The notes under the pieces are model-generated. The model was not told the DNA's origin, ran no database searches, and saw only the letters and a program-made list of their open reading frames with translations. This document shows, one piece after another, positions 1 through 6,334 of a DNA stretch of 8,163 nt. This stretch comes from an uncultured Subdoligranulum sp. (lineage in GTDB: Bacteria; Bacillota; Clostridia; Christensenellales; CAG-314). Made by a program: the position numbers and the translations under genes. The stretch's first letter is position 1; each line of letters starts with the position of its first letter. The DNA is taken from assembly GCA_900551395.1 (NCBI GenBank), contig URVX01000041.1, positions 1-8,163 of the forward strand. The letters run 5' to 3'.

Positions 1-96
1 GCCGGCAGCTTCAATTGGGCAGGATTCGGAATAGACCTTGCCATAGACGTTGTGGTAGGCGCTATAGCCGGCATTATATGCGGTTTGAGAAAATAA
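1..96 (+). CDS. C-terminal end of a small membrane protein, possibly TIGR04086 family (partial)
   Basis: The first reading frame is open from the window edge to TAA at 94-96 and gives the last 31 residues of a protein whose start lies outside. The visible part is hydrophobic and small-residue rich, with a Gly/Ala/Ile/Val stretch (about residues 11-28) that reads as one membrane helix, and it ends in Leu-Arg-Lys, a typical cytoplasmic positive end. From memory, the gene just upstream of scfA in many Clostridia encodes a TIGR04086 membrane protein of unknown function with a glycine-rich last helix and a basic tail. The family call rests on that position and on the look of the helix, not on a diagnostic motif. 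It is probably not co-transcribed with scfA as the main unit, because a promoter follows the stop directly, but no terminator separates them. Confidence 0.5.
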   Translation, partial: AGSFNWAGFGIDLAIDVVVGAIAGIICGLRK

Positions 97-109
97 GTGG
101 TTTAAACAG

Positions 110-138
110 GTGAAAATTTTTGCATTTGGTAGTATAAT
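110..138 (+). promoter_or_regulatory. Sigma-A-like promoter of scfA
   Basis: A perfect TATAAT lies at 133-138. Seventeen bases upstream is GTGAAA (110-115), which matches 4 of 6 bases of TTGACA. The region between is AT-rich. Transcription would start near 145, giving a leader of about 27 bases. That leader carries GGAGGT (158-163), eight bases before the scfA ATG at 172. The weak -35 with a perfect -10 suggests a moderate to strong housekeeping promoter. No operator-like palindrome is visible around it. Confidence 0.7.
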
Positions 139-171
139 ATCCTGCGGTAAATCAATCGGAGGTAAAAACTT

Positions 172-339
172 ATGAAACATATCAACACAGTAGCGGCTCC
201 CAGACTCAATGTTGAAAAAACCGGCACCGGCTGCGGAGAGTGCCGTTCAAGCTGCCAGTCCGCCTGCAAAACAAGCTGCACGGTAGGCAATCAGAGCTGC
301 GAACAGAGGGTGGCCGTTCACGTAAAGGGCGGAAAATAA
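172..339 (+). CDS. scfA: Six-cysteine ranthipeptide precursor SCIFF
   Basis: This 55-residue peptide is the precursor of a ribosomally made, thioether-bridged peptide. It begins MKHINT and has six cysteines at 21, 24, 28, 32, 36 and 43. The core reads CQSACKTSCTVGNQSCE (28-44), which is the highly conserved SCIFF signature. In the studied homologue CteA of Clostridium thermocellum, the maturase joins a core cysteine to a threonine, and the product class is now called ranthipeptides. The equivalent acceptor here is probably Thr37, directly after Cys36, with Cys32 the likely donor. The start is fixed by GGAGGT eight bases upstream. Its maturase gene follows after a hairpin. The 12 residues after the last cysteine (EQRVAVHVKGGK) make it longer than the roughly 45 residues that gave the family its name. 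No leader cleavage site is obvious. The biological role of SCIFF peptides is largely unsettled; quorum-sensing-like roles have been proposed in Clostridium. Confidence 0.93.
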   Translation: MKHINTVAAPRLNVEKTGTGCGECRSSCQSACKTSCTVGNQSCEQRVAVHVKGGK

Positions 340-356
340 ATTTAAAACTCGCAACT

Positions 357-385
357 AAAAGCAGTAGTCGGTTACTGCTTTTTTT
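357..385 (+). terminator. Intrinsic terminator/attenuator between scfA and scfB
   Basis: AAAAGCAGTA (357-366) and TACTGCTTTT (373-382) form a perfect 10-bp stem around a 6-base loop, GTCGGT. The T-run extends over 379-385. This is a classic Rho-independent shape, though only four of the ten pairs are G-C. No promoter is visible between it and the scfB start at 400, so scfB must be expressed by read-through. The likely effect is much more precursor transcript than maturase transcript, which suits a peptide/enzyme stoichiometry. Confidence 0.8.
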
Positions 386-399
386 GCGTAGGGAGAAAA

Positions 400-1722
400 A
401 TGGTTCATTGCTTTAAGGTCAAAGACGAATATCTGATTTACGATTCCGAAAGCGGCTCTCTGCATAGGGCGGACAGGCTTGTTTATGCTTTGCTCAACGG
501 CGAAAAGGAGCTTCTTTCGCAATATACGACAGCGGAAATAAAAGAAGCGGAAGACGAGCTGAATTCTTTAAAAGAGAGCGGCTTGCTTTTTGCCGCGCCT
601 TTAAACGTAAGCGAAGATCCATACGAGGCAGGCGTCGTCAAATCCGTTTGTCTGCATCTGAGTCACGACTGCAATTTGAGATGTCGTTATTGCTTTGCAA
701 ATCAGGGGGACTATCACGGCAAACGCGAAAATATGACCTTGTCGGTTGCGCTTGCGGCGGTGGACATGCTTATAGAAAAATCAGGCGGCGTCAGAAATCT
801 CGAAATGGATTTTTTCGGCGGCGAGCCTCTTTTGAATTTCGACGTATTGAAGCAGACTGTAAAATACGGCAGGGAAAAGGCAGCTGAGGCGGGCAAGATT
901 TTCAAATTTACCTGTACGACCAACGGACTTCTGCTCGACAAGGAAAAATCCGATTTTCTCAACGAGGAAATGGACAATGTTGTTCTGAGCCTTGACGGCA
1001 GGCGTGAAGTAAACGATTTTGCGAGACCAGCGCCCAACGGCGCGGGAAGCTTCGACCTGATTCTGGACAATTTTCGTTATTTTCGCTCGATAAGAGGAAG
1101 CAAAAGCTACTTTTTGAGAGGAACATTTACGCATTTCAACACCGATTTTGCAAAAGACGTGCTCTTTATGCGTGAATTGGGCTTCGACCAGCTGTCGGTC
1201 GAGCCTGTCGTGCTGCCGGCGGGCAGCGAAATGGAAATAAAGGATTCCGATTTGCCCGAGATTTTCGCTCAGTACGAATATCTTGCGGAGCAGTACGTAA
1301 AGCTGCGTAAAAATCCCGAAACATGGTTTGGATTTTTCCATTTCAATATCGATTTGGAAAACGGTCCCTGTCTCAAAAAACGGCTCAAGGGCTGCGGCGC
1401 GGGCTGCGAATATCTCGCGGTAGTACCCGACGGCGGCGTGTATCCTTGTCATCAGTTTGCGGGAGAAAAGGAATATTTGCTCGGAAACGTATTCGACAAA
1501 AGACTGGACGAAGCCAAAAGAAAAAAATTCGCTTCGAGCAATCTCTTGTCCAAGTCCGATTGCGGCGGCTGCTGGGCGAAATATCTTTGCAGCGGGGGAT
1601 GCTCCGCAAATGCCGTTCATTTCAACAACGATATAAACAAGCCCTTTGAGCAGGCTTGCGCGCTTATGAAAAAAAGGACGGAATGCGCGCTTTATGTATA
1701 CGCGAAAGAGCGGCTAATTTAA
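400..1722 (+). CDS. scfB: Radical SAM/SPASM maturase of the SCIFF ranthipeptide
   Basis: This 440-residue enzyme is predicted to form thioether cross-links in the ScfA precursor in the cytoplasm, using S-adenosylmethionine and iron-sulfur clusters. Residues 1 to about 80 look like the small RiPP recognition domain that binds the precursor leader. The radical SAM motif CNLRCRYC gives the cluster cysteines 91, 95 and 98, and FFGGEP (138-143) is the usual SAM-binding region. The SPASM domain fills the C-terminal third. Cys324, 332, 336 and 350 are followed by the C-x2-C-x5-C-x3-C set (388, 391, 397, 401) and Cys420, enough for two auxiliary 4Fe-4S clusters as in the characterised homologue CteB. 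The length fits the family. The ATG has GGGAG (391-395) only four bases upstream, right after the terminator T-run. All key residues are intact, so the enzyme should be active. The exact bond it makes (alpha, beta or gamma carbon) cannot be read from sequence; gamma linkage is reported for CteA. Confidence 0.93.
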   Translation: MVHCFKVKDEYLIYDSESGSLHRADRLVYALLNGEKELLSQYTTAEIKEAEDELNSLKESGLLFAAPLNVSEDPYEAGVVKSVCLHLSHDCNLRCRYCFANQGDYHGKRENMTLSVALAAVDMLIEKSGGVRNLEMDFFGGEPLLNFDVLKQTVKYGREKAAEAGKIFKFTCTTNGLLLDKEKSDFLNEEMDNVVLSLDGRREVNDFARPAPNGAGSFDLILDNFRYFRSIRGSKSYFLRGTFTHFNTDFAKDVLFMRELGFDQLSVEPVVLPAGSEMEIKDSDLPEIFAQYEYLAEQYVKLRKNPETWFGFFHFNIDLENGPCLKKRLKGCGAGCEYLAVVPDGGVYPCHQFAGEKEYLLGNVFDKRLDEAKRKKFASSNLLSKSDCGGCWAKYLCSGGCSANAVHFNNDINKPFEQACALMKKRTECALYVYAKERLI

Positions 1723-1741
1723 ATTTTTACAAAAAATATAA

Positions 1742-1770
1742 TTGACTTATTTGGGAATAAATTGTATACT
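1742..1770 (+). promoter_or_regulatory. Near-consensus sigma-A promoter of secD-secF
   Basis: TTGACT (1742-1747) and TATACT (1765-1770) are separated by exactly 17 bases, and each matches consensus at five of six positions. The surrounding sequence is strongly AT-rich, unlike the genes on either side. Transcription would begin near 1777. The ribosome site AAGGAGG (1792-1798) lies nine bases before the secD ATG at 1808. A TATAAT string at 1737-1742 just upstream lacks a convincing -35 partner. No hairpin ends scfB before this promoter, so scfB transcripts may also read into secD. Confidence 0.82.
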
Positions 1771-1807
1771 AATTAAGTTAATGCAAATTTGAAGGAGGCT
1801 TTAAAGG

Positions 1808-3151
1808 ATGAACAAAAGAAAGTCCATCACTTTATTAGTTATTTCCATAGTTCTGATAGTGATCCTCGGAGTGATGACTTTTTGTCCCGTCGTCGTGCCG
1901 CTGGGCAACGTCGACTATCATTCTCCCATTGTGCTTATCGAGTACGGCTTGGATTTGAAGGGAGGCTCTTTCGTAACTTTCGAGGTGCATAAAAACGAGC
2001 TTTCCGACAGCGAATATTCCGAAGGCTTCGACAAGGTCATAGCTACCCTTGAGGACAGGATGAGCTTGATTGAGAGCCGTATGGGTATTCAGGGCTTCAC
2101 CGAAGCACTTGTTGCATCTTCCCTGTCCGAAGGGCTTGTCAGCGTGGAGGTGCCGGCAACCAGCAGCGCGCTTTCCATTTCCGAAGTTTTCGACATACTC
2201 GGCAGCAAGGGTGAGCTTGTTATTTCCCTTAAGGAAGACGGCTCGGAGCCTTTTGTGCCTCACAACAAGCAGGGCGACGAGCTTACATGGAGCGACTGTA
2301 TTGTCCGCGCCGATGCAATTTACGACTCGTCTTCGGGAAACTACGGAATTTCGGTGGAGTTCAACGATTTCGGTCTGGAGGCTTTGAAAGAGGGGACAAG
2401 CACTATTACCAGTTCAACTCCGATATATTTTATTCTGGACGGAGAGACAATCAGCAATCCCAACGTATCTTCGCAGATAACCTCCAAATACAGTCAGATA
2501 ACAGGTCTTTCCACCTCCGTTGCCGCGCAGACCATGGCGATTCAGTTTATGAGCGGCAGCTATCCTTTGGATGTTGTCAACACTATGGACTTCAACGATG
2601 TGGGCGCAGAGCTCGGCAACAATACGGCGAATATCCTTCTGTTGATTTTTGCGATTATGTGCGTTCTTATGATAATCGCCTTTATCGTCGTTTTCAAGCT
2701 GATGGGAGTGGCAGCTACGCTTTCCTTCCTTTTCTATCTGATTTTGCTGGCGTTTGCGATTGCGTTTATTCCTTTGGCTCAGTTTATGTCTCTTGCAGGC
2801 TTTGTCGGATTGTTTTTCGGTCTGGCTATGTTCGCGGCTTTCAATGCGGTTCTGCTTGGCAATATCAAATCCGAATTCAGAAAAGGAAAGAGCTTCGAGC
2901 TGTCTTTTGACGACGGACTCAAAAAATCAGTCTGGACTATCCTCAACGGCGCGATTGTTGTGCTGCTCGGTCTGATTTTGATTTGGATTATCGGGACGGG
3001 GTCGATAGAAATCTTCGCTATGGGCGCTACCTTCAGTCTTGTGCTCGGAGTTATATCCGTTTTCCTGTTCACCAGAGGCTACGTCAAGGTTCTGCGCGGA
3101 ATCGCTCCCGACAACGACAAGGGCTTCGGTATTGTGAAGGAGGACAAATAA
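1808..3151 (+). CDS. secD: Protein translocase subunit SecD, atypical (conserved membrane aspartate missing)
   Basis: SecD is the larger half of the SecDF complex, which helps exported proteins clear the SecYEG channel using the ion gradient. This 447-residue protein has the expected layout: a first membrane span (about 7-30), GLDLKGG at 47-53, a large external P1 domain to about 260 with recognisable stretches (SRMGIQGFTEA at 90-100, VEFN at 183-186, ILDGETIS at 209-216), and five more spans (about 275-298, 300-326, 328-350, 367-389 and 392-420). The fourth span aligns without gaps to the family pattern from SLAG (328-331), but the usual DAN of GMAVDANV is AFN here, so the proton-linked aspartate is Ala344. 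The following family-typical FERI is LGNI (350-353). The segment after it keeps GKS, DDG and TIL. The start has a strong AAGGAGG nine bases upstream. secF follows with no gap. The family call is firm; normal proton-driven function is doubtful. Confidence 0.9.
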   Translation: MNKRKSITLLVISIVLIVILGVMTFCPVVVPLGNVDYHSPIVLIEYGLDLKGGSFVTFEVHKNELSDSEYSEGFDKVIATLEDRMSLIESRMGIQGFTEALVASSLSEGLVSVEVPATSSALSISEVFDILGSKGELVISLKEDGSEPFVPHNKQGDELTWSDCIVRADAIYDSSSGNYGISVEFNDFGLEALKEGTSTITSSTPIYFILDGETISNPNVSSQITSKYSQITGLSTSVAAQTMAIQFMSGSYPLDVVNTMDFNDVGAELGNNTANILLLIFAIMCVLMIIAFIVVFKLMGVAATLSFLFYLILLAFAIAFIPLAQFMSLAGFVGLFFGLAMFAAFNAVLLGNIKSEFRKGKSFELSFDDGLKKSVWTILNGAIVVLLGLILIWIIGTGSIEIFAMGATFSLVLGVISVFLFTRGYVKVLRGIAPDNDKGFGIVKEDK

Positions 3152-4027
3152 ATGACTAAATTGCTTTCCAAAAAGAGTTTTATTGCCTTTCTTGTCGTAT
3201 GCGCCGTGATTGTGCTTGCAGGCATAATAGTGGTTAGCGTAATAGGCTTCAATGCCGACGCTACTGTCGGCGGCGGTCAGCAGCTTATTTATGAAAAGGT
3301 TTTTGCAAAGGACGATTTCGAAAAGGAAGCGCAGACTATCAGAGATTTTCTCAAGGAAAAAGGCGCTAAGGTTTCTTCTTTGCAGCCCAGAGAAAATATT
3401 TCCGACCGCGACAATTATGATGCGATAGTGGTCAATTTTACATCGGGCACGACAATCGAGTCCGCAACCATAAACGGCGTTCAATGCAAACTGCTGGAAG
3501 TCGACAACGCAAGGAGCGCAAAGCTTTTGAAACGCGCTTCGATAGCGCTTGCGGCCGCAGTAGTCATAATTTATCTCTACGTTCTTTTCAGATATCTCAA
3601 GGTTAAAGGCGTGTTTGCGTCGCTTACCGTGCTTATCATGATGCTTTGGGATTTTCTCGTCGCGGCGGCTTTGGTTGCTCTGTTCGGTTTTGCCGGACTT
3701 CAGGTAAACACATATATTATGTCGGTGGCGGCGTTTGTGATTCTCTACTCGGCGTTTAACAATATTATGCTTTTGTCAACCTTGAGAAGCAATGAAAAAA
3801 ATCTTAAGCTCGAGGGAGAAGAACTGCTTACTGTAAGCGTGGCCCAGACCTTGAAAAGGTTGTTGATTTCGGGAGTCGTAGTGGTTTTGCTTGCTTTGGC
3901 AGCAGCTATAGTGTGCGGCGGCAACGTGGCGCAGACCTGTCTTGCTTTGATAATCGGCGTTGTGGTCAACACCTTGACAGCAATATTCGCGACACCGAGA
4001 CTGTGGTCGACTTTCAATAAAAAATAA
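3152..4027 (+). CDS. secF: Protein translocase subunit SecF, atypical (conserved membrane aspartate replaced by Asn)
   Basis: SecF is the smaller SecDF half. The 291 residues give one N-terminal span (about 9-32), a short external domain (33-125) and five further spans (about 129-148, 154-180, 185-206, 233-255 and 259-282), as in the family. Recognisable landmarks are WD (166-167, where HD is usual), LQVN (183-186), YSAFNN (199-204), QTLKR (232-236) and CGG (255-257). The usual YSxNDTVVVFDRIRE block has become YSAFNNIMLLSTLRS. The conserved aspartate is therefore Asn203, and the later Asp-Arg pair is Ser209-Thr210. Arg236, the expected partner residue, is kept. The N-terminal GIDFTGG motif is also altered (ATVGGG, 37-42). 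The ATG directly follows the secD TAA, and AAGGAGG (3137-3143) inside the secD end lies eight bases upstream, so the two are surely co-expressed. The name rests on layout, position and partial motifs. Confidence 0.85.
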   Translation: MTKLLSKKSFIAFLVVCAVIVLAGIIVVSVIGFNADATVGGGQQLIYEKVFAKDDFEKEAQTIRDFLKEKGAKVSSLQPRENISDRDNYDAIVVNFTSGTTIESATINGVQCKLLEVDNARSAKLLKRASIALAAAVVIIYLYVLFRYLKVKGVFASLTVLIMMLWDFLVAAALVALFGFAGLQVNTYIMSVAAFVILYSAFNNIMLLSTLRSNEKNLKLEGEELLTVSVAQTLKRLLISGVVVVLLALAAAIVCGGNVAQTCLALIIGVVVNTLTAIFATPRLWSTFNKK

Positions 4028-4043
4028 AATCTGTTAAGCAGAC

Positions 4044-4071
4044 AAACAGCCTTCCGAAAGGAAGGCTGTTT
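4044..4071 (+). terminator. Strong hairpin between secF and recJ, short T-run (weak terminator or translational control)
   Basis: AAACAGCCTTCC (4044-4055) and GGAAGGCTGTTT (4060-4071) form a perfect 12-bp stem capped by GAAA, a stable GNRA tetraloop. The only T-run is the last three bases of the stem itself, after which comes AAGCAATG, so termination is likely to be inefficient. The only good ribosome-binding sequence for recJ, GGAAGG at 4060-4065, is buried in the 3' arm. The structure may therefore lower both transcription and translation of recJ. A near repeat, CTGTTAAGCA (4031-4040) and CTGTTTAAGCA (4066-4076), flanks it. Confidence 0.6.
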
Positions 4072-4078
4072 AAGCAAT

Positions 4079-6334
4079 GTGGAAATGAAAGAAAAATATA
4101 AACGCAAATCAATAGTATGTTCTGCCGAGCTGCTGAACAAAACCTCCGCCGCCTTCGGAGTGGATTCCGATTTTGCCGGAGTTCTTGTTGAAAGAGGACT
4201 TGCAGAGGCTGCGGCGGAGAATGACGTCCGCGTCGGTTTTTTCGATCCGTTTTCAATGACGGGCATGGACAAAGCGGCAAGGCTGATAAAAAACGTCATC
4301 GCGCAAAGCGGCAAGGTTCTGATTTGCGGAGACTATGATTCGGACGGTCTGACCGCATCCTCAATTCTTAAGTTATTTTTGAACGACAACGGCGTTTATG
4401 CGGACGTTCTGATTCCTACCAGGGAGGAGGGCTACGGTGTGCACGTCAATTCCGTTTTGGAAAAATTCGGCAAAATCGCCTATGATTTGGTTGTTACGGT
4501 GGATTGCGGAATATCCGAAGCGGAGGCGGTCAAAGCTATAACCGAAAACACCGGCGTTGAAGTACTTGTCACGGACCACCACGAGCCGCCCGATATTTTG
4601 CCCGACTGCGTTTGCATAAACCCGAAGCTGGGATATCCGTTTGCGTTTCTGTGCGGAGCGGGAGTGGCTTTCAAGCTTGTGGAGGCTGTTGCCGGTTTCG
4701 ACACGGCTTCCGCATACGCGGATTTGGCGGCGGTGGGCACTGTCGCCGATATGATGCCGCTGGAGTCGGAAAACAGAAGTCTTGTGCGCTTGGGCTTAAA
4801 AAATTTCAATCACAGAGGGCTCAGAAAGCTGGCTGAGCTTTCCAAATGCAGCGGCGAAATGACGACGACCGCTTTGGCGATGAAAATTTGTCCGAAAATA
4901 AATTCGGCGGGAAGAATAGGCAATCCTTATGTGGCTTTAGAGGTGCTGCTTATGCGGGAACGCGCAGAAAGCGCTTCCGTAGCCAGGCTAAACGAGTGCA
5001 ATGCTCTGCGTCAGGAATTGCTTGAAAAAACAGTAGCCCAGGCAAACGAAAAGCTTTCCCGTTTGAACATTGCAGACTCAAAAATCATCGTGCTTCACGA
5101 CGAGGGCTGGAAGCACGGTATTTTGGGCATAGCCGCCAATCGTTTCAAGGAGCTTTACAAAAAGCCGGTGCTCATGCTTACCGCAGACGGCGAAAATCTT
5201 GTCGGCTCGGCAAGGGGAACGGAAAACGTAAATCTGTACGAAGCCTTCGGCAAGTGTAAATCGACGCTCGTGCGATTCGGCGGTCATCGCTCGTCGGTAG
5301 GCTGCACGGTGAAAAGGGAAAAGCTCGGTCAGTTGGTTGACGAGCTTGAAAAGGGAATTGAATTTTCCGATATCGATTACGCCGTGTATTATGATTTGGA
5401 ATATGACGAAAAATATCTCAGAGATGAGGATTATTCCAAGCTGGCGCTGCTTGAGCCGTGTTATCCAAACGACAAGCTTCGTTTTCATTTCAAATCCGTA
5501 TGCAGACTGTCCGGTCTGTTCGGAGGCTCATATCTGAAAATGACTCTTGCCGACGGACTTGAGCTTAAGGGCTTCGGCAATTTTTCCGGATTTCTGCCCG
5601 CTTTGAAGTGCGGAGCCGAAGTGGAGGGTGTATGCAATTTGGAGTACGACTCTTATGCAAAAAAAGTGACAGGCACGCTGGTTTCGCTTTCAATATGCAA
5701 TTCACTCCGACTGGACGAAGTTTATGCAGCAAATCTGATAAGAAGATTGGAATTCGAGCCGAAGAAAAAGATACATCTGGACGGCGCGTTGTTGAATTCC
5801 TTTTTGAAAAGCAAAAATGTTATGCTCGTTTTCAACGATTTTCTGGAATATGAAAATGCCTGCAAGGAGTATAATTTAGAGGAGTTTTACGTCGATATTT
5901 TCAGAAATACCACCGGCGCGCAGAAGCAGATTGTCATTTCTCCCGACGAAGACGTGAAATTTTATTCCAAGACGGTGGTCTTCGGAGATTTCGATTGTCC
6001 GCTTTCTTTTGATTATGGAGAGCGCTGTGTTTACGTTTCAAGAAAAACAGCATTGCCAAGCTATCTCGAAACCGTCGTTATCGACAGAAAAACATGTATG
6101 GATGTTTACAAAGCGTTGAAAAAATCGCCCAATTATTTCGATTTGAGAAGTCTGTTCGACAACGCCATGCTGTTCGATTTGAGTTATGTGCAGTTTTTGC
6201 TAGCGTTAAAGGTATTCGAGGAGCTTGGGTTGATTGTTTTCGACGACAGCGGAAGATATAAAATCGTGGAGAACAAAAAAGTCAATTTGGAGGATTCCGT
6301 CGTTTTCGGATTTTTCGGCGGAAATGAAAAATGA
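4079..6334 (+). CDS. recJ: Single-stranded-DNA-specific exonuclease RecJ
   Basis: RecJ degrades single-stranded DNA 5' to 3' in recombination and mismatch/base repair. At 751 residues the protein is slightly shorter than the Bacillus subtilis enzyme (about 786). The DHH catalytic core shows DYDSDG (85-90), VDCG (141-144), DHH (166-168), GTVADMMP (220-227) and NSAGR (275-279), all metal-binding motifs intact. The DHHA1 region follows with GWKHGILGIAANR (353-365), GSARG (386-390) and GGHRSSVG (401-408, where GGHxxAAG is usual). An OB-like DNA-binding part covers about 470-545. The C-terminal part (about 670-751) resembles the winged-helix tail of Firmicutes RecJ (VYKAL, FDLRSL, VFEELGLI). The frame can start at GTG 4079 or ATG 4085, which differ by two residues. 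GGAAGG (4060-4065) is 13 and 19 bases upstream of these, so GTG is marginally favoured. The stop overlaps the next start (ATGA, 6331-6334). Confidence 0.93.
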   Translation: MEMKEKYKRKSIVCSAELLNKTSAAFGVDSDFAGVLVERGLAEAAAENDVRVGFFDPFSMTGMDKAARLIKNVIAQSGKVLICGDYDSDGLTASSILKLFLNDNGVYADVLIPTREEGYGVHVNSVLEKFGKIAYDLVVTVDCGISEAEAVKAITENTGVEVLVTDHHEPPDILPDCVCINPKLGYPFAFLCGAGVAFKLVEAVAGFDTASAYADLAAVGTVADMMPLESENRSLVRLGLKNFNHRGLRKLAELSKCSGEMTTTALAMKICPKINSAGRIGNPYVALEVLLMRERAESASVARLNECNALRQELLEKTVAQANEKLSRLNIADSKIIVLHDEGWKHGILGIAANRFKELYKKPVLMLTADGENLVGSARGTENVNLYEAFGKCKSTLVRFGGHRSSVGCTVKREKLGQLVDELEKGIEFSDIDYAVYYDLEYDEKYLRDEDYSKLALLEPCYPNDKLRFHFKSVCRLSGLFGGSYLKMTLADGLELKGFGNFSGFLPALKCGAEVEGVCNLEYDSYAKKVTGTLVSLSICNSLRLDEVYAANLIRRLEFEPKKKIHLDGALLNSFLKSKNVMLVFNDFLEYENACKEYNLEEFYVDIFRNTTGAQKQIVISPDEDVKFYSKTVVFGDFDCPLSFDYGERCVYVSRKTALPSYLETVVIDRKTCMDVYKALKKSPNYFDLRSLFDNAMLFDLSYVQFLLALKVFEELGLIVFDDSGRYKIVENKKVNLEDSVVFGFFGGNEK

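Noticed and set aside
102..290. Minus-strand frame of 62 codons over the scfA promoter and gene
   Set aside because: It overlaps the certain scfA frame and promoter in antisense and shows only low-complexity hydrophobic sequence.
781..1620. Long open frame (279 codons) on the minus strand across scfB
   Set aside because: It lies wholly antisense to a gene with full radical SAM and SPASM motifs, its translation has no recognisable domain, and no ribosome site or promoter was seen for it.
1737..1742. TATAAT string upstream of the secD promoter as a separate -10 box
   Set aside because: The hexamer 17 bases upstream (CTAATT) is a poor -35; the TTGACT/TATACT pair is much better.
1723..1807. Terminator after scfB
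   Set aside because: The gap is AT-rich, but only a weak TTTTT/AAAAA pairing is possible; there is no G-C stem followed by T-run.
1828..1910. Cys26 of SecD as a lipoprotein anchor
   Set aside because: The residues before it (Met-Thr-Phe) do not fit a lipobox, and the region is the normal first membrane span of SecD.
1789..1992. Alternative + frame starting just before secD
   Set aside because: It begins upstream of the secD ribosome site, overlaps secD in another frame, and its product has no family features.
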